Of a stretch of DNA of 64,000 bases, positions 55,674 to 63,824 are shown piece by piece. The stretch is from Nonomuraea typhae (lineage in GTDB: Bacteria; Actinomycetota; Actinomycetes; Streptosporangiales; Streptosporangiaceae), in the NCBI RefSeq assembly GCF_009760925.1, contig NZ_VRLV01000007.1:496001-560000 (forward strand). Reading direction: 5' to 3'. The position numbers were made by a program, and so were the translations under genes. Every line of letters begins with the position of its first letter. Position 1 is the first letter of the stretch. The notes beneath the pieces were generated by a model, which was given only the letters and a program-made list of their open reading frames with translations, made no database searches and was not told where the DNA came from.

Positions 55674-56477
55674 TCAGGCGTTCCTTTCCAAGGGGGTCGT
55701 GCGGGCTAGTGCCACGGTTCCGGCCGCGGCGAGCGCGGCGGCGGCGATGGGGGCAACGCCGGTGGGCAGAGGTTCGCCGAGCAGCAGGGCGCCGAAGGCG
55801 ACCGCGGTGAGCGGGTCGGCGATCTGCAGCGAGGCGAAGGACACGCCGAAGTGGCCTACGGCGTAGGCGCGCTGCAGCACCGCCAGGGCGGCCAGCGCGG
55901 GGACGGGCAGGGCGAGCAGGTACCACCAGTTCCAGCCGCCGTCCACGAGCACCCTCACGAGGGTGGCCGTGGCGCCGTAGAGCACTCCGGAGCTGGTGGC
56001 GAGCAGGGCGGCGCGACCGGCGGGGGAGGCGATCCTGGAGCCGGCCCAGAGCGCCACCGCGGCGACCCCGGAGACGGCGAACAGGGTCGCCAACCCCTGG
56101 GGGCTGAGGTAGGTCGGGCCGTCATGTGGGGGAACCAGGAGCACCAGGCCGATCAGGCCGATGGCGACGACACCCGCCGACATCAGCTCCATGCGGGTGG
56201 GCTTGCGCTTGTGCAGCGCCGCCGCGATGGGCAGGGCGAACAGCAGGCTGGCCACCCCCATCGGCTGCACGATCGTCAGCGGTCCGGCGCTCAGCGCGAA
56301 GATGTGCAGGCCGCCGCCGATCAGGATGGAGACTCCGCCGATCGCCCATCGGGGCTTCCTGAGCAGGGTCAGAAGGCGGGGCTTGCTGGAGCCGACTGCT
56401 TCGTACTGCTGGAGTGCCGCGCCGAGCGCGAAGAACAGCGAGCCGATCAGGGCGATCGCCGCGGCCAGCACAGTCAT
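55674..56477 (-). CDS. DMT-superfamily transporter (EamA/NIPA-like)
   Basis: The 267-residue protein has about nine to ten short hydrophobic segments in two inverted halves, as in EamA/DMT carriers. The KPRLLTLLRKPRWAIGG and GPLTIVQPMGVASLLFALP segments resemble actinobacterial DMT proteins related to NIPA magnesium carriers. AAGGAG precedes the ATG. It opens the run with the glycosyltransferase and DUF998 genes. The substrate is unknown. Confidence 0.83.
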   Translation of the reverse strand: MTVLAAAIALIGSLFFALGAALQQYEAVGSSKPRLLTLLRKPRWAIGGVSILIGGGLHIFALSAGPLTIVQPMGVASLLFALPIAAALHKRKPTRMELMSAGVVAIGLIGLVLLVPPHDGPTYLSPQGLATLFAVSGVAAVALWAGSRIASPAGRAALLATSSGVLYGATATLVRVLVDGGWNWWYLLALPVPALAALAVLQRAYAVGHFGVSFASLQIADPLTAVAFGALLLGEPLPTGVAPIAAAALAAAGTVALARTTPLERNA

Positions 56478-56514
56478 GAAACGCTCCTTTCATATGAATC
56501 GTCGCCAGATAGGG

Positions 56515-57135
56515 TCAAACCGACGTGTCCACAGGAAGACGTTCCGCCGAATCCTGAGTAGCGCGTCGCTTCTTTCTGATAAAGCGCACTACCTCTACAA
56601 CGCCGGTGATCGTCACCGCGATCCCGAGACCGAGAAGAAGGCCCATGATGGGGTCGTTCTCGAAAGCCATACCGCCGAAATACCCGATGACGGCGGAATA
56701 AATGGCCCACGAGGCGGCCGCGATCGCGTCGAAGAACGTGAACGAGCGCAGCGGGTAGCGCACCGCGCCCATCGTCAAGGTCGTGGCCGTGCGTCCGCCG
56801 GGAATGTACCTCGCCACCACCAGCACCAGACCGCCCCGCTCGGCCAGCGCGTTGCGCGCCCACACGAAGGCTTTGCGCTCGCGGAGCCGCCCGCCGAACT
56901 TGCGGCCGATGAGGTACGAGATGTGGTCGCCGGCGAAGGCGCCGAGCGCGGCCACCACGATGATCAGCACCAGGTTGGTCTGCCCGCTGGCCGCGAACAC
57001 CGCCGCGGTGATCACCGAGGTCTCCGCGGGCACGATGGGGAAGAACCCGTCGAGCACCGCGAGTGCGAACAGCGCGACGTACAGCCACGGCGAGGACATG
57101 ACCTGCTGGAGCAGGTCGAGAATCGCGTGAGACAT
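56515..57135 (-). CDS. DedA/SNARE-associated (VTT-domain) membrane protein
   Basis: The 206-residue protein matches the DedA family, flippase-like membrane proteins linked to undecaprenyl-phosphate or phospholipid recycling. The key segments are FPIVPAETSVI (re-entrant loop Glu), GDHISYLIGRKFG and ARYIPGGRTATTLTMGAVRYP with conserved Arg residues. The ATG at 57135 has GGAG 9 nt upstream; the GTG at 57144 overlaps that signal. A long leader with several stem-loops lies upstream. Confidence 0.93.
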   Translation of the reverse strand: MSHAILDLLQQVMSSPWLYVALFALAVLDGFFPIVPAETSVITAAVFAASGQTNLVLIIVVAALGAFAGDHISYLIGRKFGGRLRERKAFVWARNALAERGGLVLVVARYIPGGRTATTLTMGAVRYPLRSFTFFDAIAAASWAIYSAVIGYFGGMAFENDPIMGLLLGLGIAVTITGVVEVVRFIRKKRRATQDSAERLPVDTSV

Positions 57136-57224
57136 GTCGTGCACTCCGAATCTTCATTGGCCCCACCACCATCTCGGCGGAGGGGTCGGCGAGGCATCGG
57201 GGGATTACCCCCTAAGGTCACCGG

Positions 57225-57252
57225 CTGACCCCTGAGTCGTTCTCGGGGTCAG
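57225..57252. promoter_or_regulatory. Strong hairpin in the dedA leader
   Basis: CTGACCCC(T)GAG pairs with CTCGGGGTCAG over 11 bp with one bulged T and a 5 nt loop. No T-run follows on the minus strand, so it is not a classical terminator. Confidence 0.65.
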
Positions 57253-57412
57253 GCCACCTCGAAGGTAAGAAGTCCGCAGTTCACGGCACATCGGACGTTC
57301 GGTACGTACCACCCCCGACTTTCGTCAGGGTCGCGGTACGACCTCCGGCTGACACCTCCTATCCAAGCCTGGGTAAACCAGAGAAACAGGAGTGCAGGTA
57401 TCCGAGTTGGGG

Positions 57413-57428
57413 GTGGGGCTAGCCCTAC
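57413..57428. promoter_or_regulatory. Near-palindrome GTGGGGCTAGCCCTAC upstream of the kinase gene
   Basis: The 16 bp site has one mismatched pair and a perfect GGGCTAGCCC core. It lies 70 bp before the kinase start, a typical place for a NarL-type response-regulator site. Confidence 0.5.
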
Positions 57429-57485
57429 TTCCGGCAGGGGATCTCACACCACCTTCGGCAGGTCCGGGCGGTCCCCGGCGCCCGC

Positions 57486-57491
57486 TACCGT
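57486..57491 (+). promoter_or_regulatory. Candidate leaderless -10 (TACCGT) of the kinase gene
   Basis: TACCGT ends 6 nt before the GTG start, the same hexamer and spacing as before the ArsR-type gene. No Shine-Dalgarno is present. Confidence 0.5.
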
Positions 57492-57497
57492 CGAGGC

Positions 57498-58697
57498 GTG
57501 AACCACCTCCGGCGCGCCACCCGCCGCCAGACCACCTCTGACGTGCTCCTTTGGGCGGTCCTGACGATTCTCGCCGCCGCGACGGGGCCCGACCCGATGG
57601 CCGAGCCCGGCGCCTTCCTCCTCGTCACCGGCGGGCGCGTGCTCATCCTGACGGCCGCCGTGCTCCTGGGCCGCCCCTGGCCGTGGGCCGCCGTGGCGCT
57701 GATCACCCTGGTCGCGCCCTGGGATCTCGGCGTCGGCTTCGCCACCATGGACCTGAGCTGGTGGCCGGGACTCGGCGTCACGAAGGTCGTGCCGATCACC
57801 TCGCTGACGCCCGCGATCGTCTGGTACGCCTACCTGGCCGGGCGCCGGATCGAGGAACTCCGCCTGCCGCTGGCCGTCTTCCTGGGCGTGGCCGGGGCGG
57901 GGTCCGGGCTCGTGCTCGTCTCCGGCGGGCGGCCCGAGGACTGGATCGGGGTGAGCACCGCGCTGGTGGCCACGTACGCGGCGCCGTACCTGCTGGGGGT
58001 GCTCAGGCGGCGGCTGGGCTTCCAGCGGGCACGTGCGCAGGCCGCGGCCGAGGCCCAGGCGCGCCTGCGCGAGCGCACCAGGATCGCGCACGACATGCAC
58101 GACTCGCTCGGCCACGACCTGGCGCTCATCGCGGTGCGCGCGGCCGGGCTGGAGGTGTCGCCGGGGCTCACGCCCGCGCAGGTCACGGCGGCCGGCGAGC
58201 TGCGCGAGGCGGCGGCCGAGGCCACCGAGCGGCTGCGCCAGATCGTCGGGTTCCTGCGCGACCAGGGGCAGGGCGCGCCGCTGGAACCCGTGGGAGAAGG
58301 CGTGGCCGAGCTGGTCGAACGGGCCCGCGCCTCCGGCATGGACATCACCTTGAACCAGACGGGTGAGCCGTCCCCGCTGGCCCATCGCGTGGTCCAGGAG
58401 GGGCTGACCAACGCCGCCAAGCACGCGCCGGGGGCACCGGTCACGGTGACGGCCGGTCCGTGGCGGGTGAGCGTGGCGAACGGCGCGGCGCGCGGGCGCG
58501 CCACCGCGATCGGCGGCGGCACCGGCCTGGCCGCGCTGCGCGAGCGGGTACGGCTGGCCGGGGGCACCCTGACCGCCGGTCCGCACGGTTATGGGTACGA
58601 GCTGGCCGTCGAGCTCCCCCGTGCGGGGGAGGCGGATCCCCGCCCGGTGGGAGGGCCCGCGCCGGCCGCCACGCCACGATCGGAGCATGACCAGTGA
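57498..58697 (+). CDS. NarL-type sensor histidine kinase (HisKA_3)
   Basis: The 399-residue protein has about five to six N-terminal membrane segments (~15-170) and a short coiled region. The HisKA_3 phospho-acceptor block is RIAHDMHDSLGHDL (H201). The ATPase domain shows an N box VQEGLTNAAKHA and a G box GGTGLAALRERV. The family works with LuxR/NarL-type response regulators, normally encoded next door, but none is present here. Its stop lies 11 bp inside the next membrane-protein gene, so the two are coupled. The sensed signal is unknown. Confidence 0.9.
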   Translation: MNHLRRATRRQTTSDVLLWAVLTILAAATGPDPMAEPGAFLLVTGGRVLILTAAVLLGRPWPWAAVALITLVAPWDLGVGFATMDLSWWPGLGVTKVVPITSLTPAIVWYAYLAGRRIEELRLPLAVFLGVAGAGSGLVLVSGGRPEDWIGVSTALVATYAAPYLLGVLRRRLGFQRARAQAAAEAQARLRERTRIAHDMHDSLGHDLALIAVRAAGLEVSPGLTPAQVTAAGELREAAAEATERLRQIVGFLRDQGQGAPLEPVGEGVAELVERARASGMDITLNQTGEPSPLAHRVVQEGLTNAAKHAPGAPVTVTAGPWRVSVANGAARGRATAIGGGTGLAALRERVRLAGGTLTAGPHGYGYELAVELPRAGEADPRPVGGPAPAATPRSEHDQ

Positions 58698-59730
58698 ACG
58701 AGCCGGAATAGGCCGCATCACCGCGGCGGCGGTCGCGATGGCGGCCATGCTGCCCTACCTCACCATCAAGATCATCTGGCTGTCGGGCAACCCGATCGGC
58801 GTCTCCGACCCCGGCTTCCTCGACAACACCGTCATGGTCGCCATGAACGCGGTGACCTTCGGCATGGACCTCGTCGGGCTGGTGCTGGCGCTGTCGTTCA
58901 CCATGCGGTGGGGGATGCGGCTGCCCGCCTGGCTCGTGCTGCTGCCCATGTGGGTGGGCATCGGCCTGCTGTCGATCATCCTGGTGACCGCGCCGGCGGG
59001 GTTCGCGCTCCAGGGGGCGTCGATCTTCCAGGTGGGCGGGCCGATCGCGTCGTGGGTGTACACGGCGGTGTACGGCGGTTTCATCGGCCAGGCGATCGGG
59101 CTCATCGTCGCCTTCACCCTCTACGCCCGCGCCCGCTGGCCGCACGCCTTCACCTCGGCGCCGCGCGTCGGCCGCACCCTGCCCCTTCAGCTCGTCATGG
59201 CCCGCGGCGCGCTGGTCATGGCGGTGGCGCTCGGCGGCATCAGGCTCTTCTGGGGCTTCGGCGGCACGCTCGGCCTGCCCCCCGAGATCGTCGCGGCCTC
59301 GACGAACGTCGCGCTGCTGCAGCACGGCGTGAAGGGCGCGCTCATCGTGGCCGCCGGGGTCGCGCTCCTGGCCATGGTCAAGGGGTACGGCAGGCGTCCG
59401 GCCCTCTTGCTGGCCACGGCCTGGGTCGGCACCGGCTCGATGTTCGGCTGGGGCCTCTACGGCATGGTCGTCACGCTGAGCGCGGGCCCGCTGGGCGCCG
59501 GTGTGCCCACCCCGGTGCCGGACCTGGTGGAGCTGTTCGTCATGCTGACCGGCCTGGTGATGGCGGTGTGCGGGGCGATGGTCCTGGTGGAGCGGGCGGG
59601 ACGCTCAGGCGTGGGCCACGTGCATGCGGCGCAGGACCCGCTTGAAGGCGACGATCGAGAAGGCGATCGCCGAGCCGCTGATCAGCGCGACCACGCCGGT
59701 GCGCACCAGCATGTAGCCCTGGAGCTGTGA
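58687..59730 (+). CDS. Integral membrane protein, unknown function
   Basis: The protein has about eight hydrophobic segments up to residue ~305 and no recognised motif. I do not assign a family. The ATG is preceded by GGAGC and lies inside the kinase gene, suggesting translational coupling and perhaps a role in the kinase's signalling. The last ~43 residues are hydrophilic and charged (rich in Asp, Arg, His and Gln) and antisense to the 3' end of the next gene over 126 bp. That tail may be spurious, from a lost stop or frameshift near 59605. Confidence 0.72.
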   Translation: MTSERAGIGRITAAAVAMAAMLPYLTIKIIWLSGNPIGVSDPGFLDNTVMVAMNAVTFGMDLVGLVLALSFTMRWGMRLPAWLVLLPMWVGIGLLSIILVTAPAGFALQGASIFQVGGPIASWVYTAVYGGFIGQAIGLIVAFTLYARARWPHAFTSAPRVGRTLPLQLVMARGALVMAVALGGIRLFWGFGGTLGLPPEIVAASTNVALLQHGVKGALIVAAGVALLAMVKGYGRRPALLLATAWVGTGSMFGWGLYGMVVTLSAGPLGAGVPTPVPDLVELFVMLTGLVMAVCGAMVLVERAGRSGVGHVHAAQDPLEGDDREGDRRAADQRDHAGAHQHVALEL

Positions 59731-60237
59731 CTCGTTGAGCGCCAGCCAGATGCTCACGGTCGAGTTGGCCAGCAGCACGAAGCCCCACAGCAGCGTGATC
59801 CGGGCGAAGAACCTGCGCATCCGCTCGTGCTTGAGCACCACGGAGGGCAGATGGACGTAGTCGAGGGTGAGCTTCTGCACGAGCGGCTTGTTCAGCCGGA
59901 CCGAGGCCAGGAAGACCACGCTGATGCAGATGGTGCCGAGCTCCGGCTGGATCGCCCAGTAGTGCCAGTCGCCGGTCCAGAACGAGACCGCGGTGCGGAA
60001 GGTCAGGGCCAGCGCCGCCATCCACATCGTGGCCGGGATCTTGGCCCGCCGCGCCACCCGCCAGGCCAGCCCGCCGAACAACCACGCCAGGCCGGCGAAC
60101 AGCGCCCCCTGCGTGCCCAGGACCGCCACGCTCGTGTACACGATGACCAGCGGCGCCACCACTGCCTCCAGCAGCTTGGGGGCCGCGTCGCGGGCGAGGA
60201 TGGTCAGGCGTGGCAGGGTGATGGGAGGGTGGTTCAA
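59605..60237 (-). CDS. VC0807-like/septation-protein-A-like membrane protein
   Basis: The 210-residue protein has about six hydrophobic segments and resembles actinobacterial VC0807-domain proteins: WRVARRAKIPATMWMAALALTFRTAVSFWTGDW as positions ~60-92, then LWGFVLLANSTVSIWLA. The role is unknown. I place the start at the TTG at 60237, 5 nt after GGAG; a longer frame to 60411 adds an Arg/Pro-rich, non-family leader. The 3' end overlaps the preceding membrane-protein gene on the other strand. Confidence 0.72.
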   Translation of the reverse strand: MNHPPITLPRLTILARDAAPKLLEAVVAPLVIVYTSVAVLGTQGALFAGLAWLFGGLAWRVARRAKIPATMWMAALALTFRTAVSFWTGDWHYWAIQPELGTICISVVFLASVRLNKPLVQKLTLDYVHLPSVVLKHERMRRFFARITLLWGFVLLANSTVSIWLALNESQLQGYMLVRTGVVALISGSAIAFSIVAFKRVLRRMHVAHA

Positions 60238-60451
60238 GGCTGCTCCGCAGGTAGGCCGAGTCCATACGACTACCCGGGCGGCGGCGAACCGGGCTGGCCG
60301 TACGGATGGGTCGGTGTAACGGCACGGACACCTCGGCGCGCTGGACCGCGCGCCGGTGGCCAACCGTACCTGACCCGGGCCGGTGCGACTGCCACTTTTT
60401 GCACGTTCCACGCGCGGGTTACATACGCCTCACCTGCCGGGCAGGCCGGCC

Positions 60452-61099
60452 TTACCCCAGCGACGTGGTGGCGAGTTTGGCCCCGAAGCCCAGGAACAAC
60501 GCCCCGACGCCGCTGGTGAGACCGGCCGACAGCTTGCGCCGGGCACGGAACTGGTTGGCCAGGAACGTCCCGCCGAAGATCAGCATGGTCAGGTAGAGGA
60601 CGCTGAAGAGCTGGACGATGGCGCCGAGGATGAGGAACGAGAACGCCGGGGCGGTGTAGCCGGGGTCGACGAACTGGATGAAGAACGAGACGAAGAACAG
60701 GATCGCCTTCGGGTTCAGCAGGCTGACGACGAGCGCCTTGCGGAAAGGGCTGACCCGATCGACCTCCTGCGGCCGGGTCACCATCTCGGCGGGGGCCCGC
60801 CAGGCTCGCCAGGCGCCGCGCAGCATCTGGAAGCCGATCCACGCCAGGTACCCGGCCCCCGCGTACTTGACGACGGCGAACAGGACCGGGTTGGACTTCA
60901 GCAGGGAGGCGGCGCCGATGGCGGCCAGCAGCATGAGGATGGAGTCGCCGGCGAAGACGCCCGCGGCGGCGCGGTAGCCCTGCCTGACGCCGCGCTGGGC
61001 GGCGAGGCTGAGCACGTACAGCGAATTGGGGCCGGGCAGCAGGATGATGAACAGTGCACCGAGCGCAAAGGTCCAGATATCGGTGATGCCAAAAAGCAT
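60452..61099 (-). CDS. LysE/RhtB-family amino-acid exporter
   Basis: The 215-residue protein has about six membrane segments and the LysE/RhtB hallmarks: N-terminal LLPGPNSLYVLSLAAQRGVRQGYRAAAGVFAGD and central FRKALVVSLLNPKAILFFVSFFIQF (positions ~20-55 and ~120-145). It resembles the leucine exporter LeuE. I use the ATG at 61099, 9 nt after AGGAG; the GTG at 61105 is too close. Expected to export a neutral amino acid by proton exchange. Confidence 0.9.
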   Translation of the reverse strand: MLFGITDIWTFALGALFIILLPGPNSLYVLSLAAQRGVRQGYRAAAGVFAGDSILMLLAAIGAASLLKSNPVLFAVVKYAGAGYLAWIGFQMLRGAWRAWRAPAEMVTRPQEVDRVSPFRKALVVSLLNPKAILFFVSFFIQFVDPGYTAPAFSFLILGAIVQLFSVLYLTMLIFGGTFLANQFRARRKLSAGLTSGVGALFLGFGAKLATTSLG

Positions 61100-61128
61100 G
61101 GCCACAAGCTCCTGAAATTCGGGATATT

Positions 61129-61671
61129 TCAGGATAGGGGGATGTTGCCCAGAAGGAAGGCCAATCTGTCCTCAAGGGAAGCCTTCGGCAGCGTCACCAG
61201 CTCATACCCGTAGTCGGCGTAGGCGCCCGTCACCGCCGCGTAGGTGCGCTCGGCCTCCTCGGGAGACTGCTTGCGCTCGGCGTCGTTGCGGTAGATCTCC
61301 GGCCAGGGCGGCGCCGCGAAGACCCGCCGGTGATAGCGGAACCGCAGCGCCGCCTCGTGGACGTGCGGGGGCACCGGACGGCCCTCCAGCCGCAGGTACC
61401 CGATGACGTCCACCACGCCCCGGTCGAAGAAGACCGGGCCGTCGCCCGCCGGCGCGGCCCGGTGGGAGCGGAGTTCCCAGGCCAGCATCAGCTCGGCGAA
61501 CAGGTCCTTGTCCGCCCACGGCAGCGCCCGGCCGCCGATCGCGCTCTGGTCCCGGATGATCGCCCGGCCGGCTTCCTCGCTCCCGGCGTAGCCCGCCGCC
61601 TCCAGCCGGTCGATCAGGGTGCTCTTGCCCGATCCCGGCCCGCCGGTCAGGACGATGAAGCGCTCACTCAA
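61129..61671 (-). CDS. AAA-family (AAA_28-like) nucleoside-triphosphatase/kinase
   Basis: The 180-residue cytoplasmic protein has Walker A GGPGSGKST at residues 10-18 and FFDRGVVDVIGYL as a D-R-G motif. These fit the AAA_28 group of small P-loop ATPases and kinases that includes NadR-like and zeta-like proteins. The substrate is unknown. Its start overlaps the stop of the beta-lactamase-family gene upstream (ATGA), and the LysE gene lies 29 bp downstream. Confidence 0.85.
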   Translation of the reverse strand: MSERFIVLTGGPGSGKSTLIDRLEAAGYAGSEEAGRAIIRDQSAIGGRALPWADKDLFAELMLAWELRSHRAAPAGDGPVFFDRGVVDVIGYLRLEGRPVPPHVHEAALRFRYHRRVFAAPPWPEIYRNDAERKQSPEEAERTYAAVTGAYADYGYELVTLPKASLEDRLAFLLGNIPLS

Positions 61672-62852
61672 GGCCGATACCAGATCCCTCCATTCGCTTG
61701 ATCGTAACCGAGTGCCCGATAGGCGGCGTCTGTCAGCGCCTGTCCGCGAGGGTTGATGCCCAGGCCGCTGCCCTGCTTGTTCATCGTGTAGCCGAAGGCC
61801 AGGCGTGCCTCCGGGTCGCAGAAGCCGACCGAGCCGCCCATGCCCGCGTGGCCGAAGGCCGTCTCCGACATCAGCGCGCCCTCGCTGTCGGCCGGCGGCA
61901 GATGCCGGTTGTCGGTGGACACCATGAACCCCGCCGACCAGCGGGTCGGCACCCCGAGCACCGCGTCCGTCCCGGCCGACTCCACCCGCCCCATGATCGA
62001 GCGCTGACCGGCCGAGACCAGCCCGCCCAGCGACAGCGGCCGGTACATCCTGGCCAGCCCGCGGGCGTTGGTGATCGCCCCGACCGAGCCGAACTCGCCG
62101 GCGTGCGCCTCCCGGCTGTCGGAGGCGAGCATGAAGCCGCCGTTGTTGCCGAGCAGCAGCGCCGGCAGCGACTCCGGGTCGGAGAACGCCTTGACGTAGA
62201 ACGAGGGCGGCTCCGGCGGCAGGTCCGCCGGGATCGTCGGCGCCACCCGGCTCTCGTGCTCCTCCGGCAGGCCCAGCCAGAACTCCAGCCCGAGCGGCTC
62301 GGCCACCTCCTCGCGGAAGAACGTGCCCAGCGAGCGCCCGCCGACCCGCCTGACCACCTCGCCGACCAGGAAGCCGAAGGTCAGCGCGTGGTAGCCGTGC
62401 CGGGTGCCCGGCTCCCAGAACGGCTCGGCCACGGCCAGCCGCTCGGCCATGAGTTTCCAGTCGAGGAAGGCGCCCGGCGGCAGCGGCTCACGCAGCACCG
62501 GCAGGCCGGCCTGGTGGGCCAGCAGGTGCCGGATGAGCGTCCCGCCCTTGCCGGCCGCGCCGTACTCGGGCCAGTAGCGCACGACCGGCGCGTCGAGGTC
62601 GAGTTCGCCGCGGTCGGCGAGCAGGTGGGCGCAGAGGGCGGTGGCGCCCTTCGTGCAGGACCAGACGTGGCCGATGGTGTCCTCGCGCCACGGGGCGCCC
62701 GGCGCGGCCTCGCCGCCCCAGAGGTCGGCCACGACCTCGCCGTCGACGATCACGCAGACCGACGCGCCCACCTCACCGCGCTCGGCGAGGTTGCGCTCGA
62801 ACTCCTCCCGTACCAGGGAGAACCGGGGGTCGGAGGTGCCTTGTACCGTCAT
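61668..62852 (-). CDS. Serine beta-lactamase-family esterase (EstB-like)
   Basis: The 394-residue protein is a class C-like serine hydrolase with S65-x-x-K68 in WSCTKG, the Tyr motif in RHGYHALTFGFLVGEVV and a terminal H-x-G in FGHAGMGGS. This is the EstB/beta-lactamase (PF00144) group, mostly esterases and D-amino-acid peptidases. There is no signal peptide, so it is cytoplasmic. It is coupled to the AAA-family gene by ATGA. Confidence 0.9.
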   Translation of the reverse strand: MTVQGTSDPRFSLVREEFERNLAERGEVGASVCVIVDGEVVADLWGGEAAPGAPWREDTIGHVWSCTKGATALCAHLLADRGELDLDAPVVRYWPEYGAAGKGGTLIRHLLAHQAGLPVLREPLPPGAFLDWKLMAERLAVAEPFWEPGTRHGYHALTFGFLVGEVVRRVGGRSLGTFFREEVAEPLGLEFWLGLPEEHESRVAPTIPADLPPEPPSFYVKAFSDPESLPALLLGNNGGFMLASDSREAHAGEFGSVGAITNARGLARMYRPLSLGGLVSAGQRSIMGRVESAGTDAVLGVPTRWSAGFMVSTDNRHLPPADSEGALMSETAFGHAGMGGSVGFCDPEARLAFGYTMNKQGSGLGINPRGQALTDAAYRALGYDQANGGIWYRP

Positions 62853-62884
62853 CCCCTGACTTGACCATCAATGCGGGCACCCGT

Positions 62885-63241
62885 CTACACCTTGTCGTAG
62901 GCGGTCCTGGCCTCGTCGATCTCCTCCAGGTGGTCGTGGGCCCAGTTCACCAGGGCGCCCACGATCTCCCGCAGCGTGCAGCCCAGCGGGGTGAGGTCGT
63001 AGTCCACGTGCGGGGGGATCACGGGGTGCACCGTGCGCCGGATCAGGCCGTCGCGCTCCAGGGTGCGCAGGGTGACGGTGAGCATGCGCTGGCTGATGCC
63101 GGGGATGGCCCGCCGCAGCTCGGTGAAGCGGTGGGTGCCGGTGCCGAGGTTGTAGAGCACGACCACGGACCATTTGTCGCCGACCCGGTCGAGGACCTCG
63201 CGGGCGCGGCAGTTGGCCTCGGTCTCCGTCAGGTAGTCCAC
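62885..63241 (-). CDS. HxlR-family transcriptional regulator
   Basis: The 118-residue protein is a MarR-related HxlR winged-helix regulator. It shows NCRAREVLDRVGDKWSVVVLYNL (N-terminal Cys and helix), then HRFTELRRAIPGISQRMLTVTLRTLERDGLI (recognition helix) and a C-terminal dimer helix. The single Cys near the N-terminus could sense redox or electrophile stress as in related proteins. GTG start with GGAGAG 6 nt upstream. It is divergent from the hemerythrin gene across a wide inverted repeat, which it probably binds. Confidence 0.92.
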   Translation of the reverse strand: MDYLTETEANCRAREVLDRVGDKWSVVVLYNLGTGTHRFTELRRAIPGISQRMLTVTLRTLERDGLIRRTVHPVIPPHVDYDLTPLGCTLREIVGALVNWAHDHLEEIDEARTAYDKV

Positions 63242-63252
63242 GGTTCTCTCCA

Positions 63253-63323
63253 GGTAACTAAGGCAGGGAAAAGTGCGATCTGGCCCTCGAGCATGACGGT
63301 AATCCACGATGGGGTTAGTTACC
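63253..63323. promoter_or_regulatory. Wide inverted repeat GGTAACTAA ... TTAGTTACC between hxlR-type and hemerythrin genes
   Basis: GGTAACTAA (63253-63261) and TTAGTTACC (63315-63323) are exact complements 62 bp apart centre to centre, one near each gene start. GTAAC half-sites are typical of HxlR proteins, so each may be one operator and DNA looping is possible. Confidence 0.65.
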
Positions 63324-63349
63324 AGAAGGAACCGTGAAGGGGTCCCCCG

Positions 63350-63724
63350 ATGTCCCGTGAGCACGCCATGGTGCGTGAGCTGATCGCCGTCCACGACGGG
63401 CTGCGCCGCGAGCTGAAGGAGTTGCGCGGCGCCCCGGAGCTCACCCGTGATCTTCGGGTGCGCTGCGCGTACTACTGCCACCACGTGGAGATGCACCACA
63501 CGGTCGAGAGCCACTACCTGTTCACCACGCTGCGTGCCAGGTTCCCCGAGTCCGCTGAGGTCATCGACCGCCTGGAGCGCGAGCACGCCAAGGTCGCCGA
63601 GATCCTTTCGGCCATCGAACAGGCCGCCGATTTCCGCCCGGAACTCGACCGGCTGGCCGCGGAACTGCTCGCCCACCTGGACTACGAGGAGGAACAACTG
63701 GCTCCGCTGCTGTCACGGCTGTAG
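63350..63724 (+). CDS. Hemerythrin HHE-domain protein
   Basis: The 124-residue protein is one four-helix hemerythrin domain. Candidate iron ligands are H15 (AVHDGL), H45, E47 and H49 (CHHVEMHH), H79 (REHAKV), H109 and E113/E114 (HLDYEEEQ). Such proteins bind a di-iron centre and oxygen or nitric oxide and act in storage, sensing or stress defence. GAAGGGG precedes the ATG. It shares a divergent promoter region with the HxlR-type gene, which suggests redox-linked control. Confidence 0.9.
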   Translation: MSREHAMVRELIAVHDGLRRELKELRGAPELTRDLRVRCAYYCHHVEMHHTVESHYLFTTLRARFPESAEVIDRLEREHAKVAEILSAIEQAADFRPELDRLAAELLAHLDYEEEQLAPLLSRL

Positions 63725-63785
63725 AGATCGCTGTCAATTTGGGTCTTGTTCCGATCAGAGGTCGGACCTATCCTCCGATTGCTCG

Positions 63786-63802
63786 TTAGTTAAGTTTCCT
63801 AA
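63786..63802. promoter_or_regulatory. Imperfect palindrome TTAG-N2-AA-N-TT-N2-CTAA upstream of the secreted enzyme
   Basis: The 17 bp element lies 22 bp before the ATG of the last gene. CTCGTT/AACGAG flank it as a further 6 bp inverted repeat. The symmetry suggests an operator controlling the secreted protein. Confidence 0.45.
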
Positions 63803-63824
63803 TGAACGAGTAGGAGCGGACCCC

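Larger units (their letters stand above)
57136..57497. other. 362 bp divergent leader region with multiple stem-loops
   Basis: The gap lies between dedA (leftward) and the histidine kinase (rightward) and holds no gene. Read on the minus strand it has at least four stems: GUACC/GGUAC enclosing a GAAA-capped stem (57306-57339), GUCCG/CGGAC (57272-57296), an 11 bp stem with one bulged base (57225-57252), and GGGGG-UAAU-CCCCC (57199-57212). The right end holds a 16 bp near-palindrome and a candidate -10 for the kinase gene. I recognise no known riboswitch. Confidence 0.6.

Noticed and set aside
57296..57325. T-box-like GGGTGGTAC sequence on the minus strand upstream of dedA
   Set aside because: The T-box element needs a specifier hairpin and normally precedes aminoacyl-tRNA synthetase or amino-acid genes. 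The match is partial and the downstream gene is dedA.
60238..60451. Gene or riboswitch between the VC0807-like and LysE genes
   Set aside because: The 214 bp contain only short GC palindromes (for example CCTGC-CGG-GCAGG at 60433-60445). No open frame with family similarity is seen and no known RNA motif.
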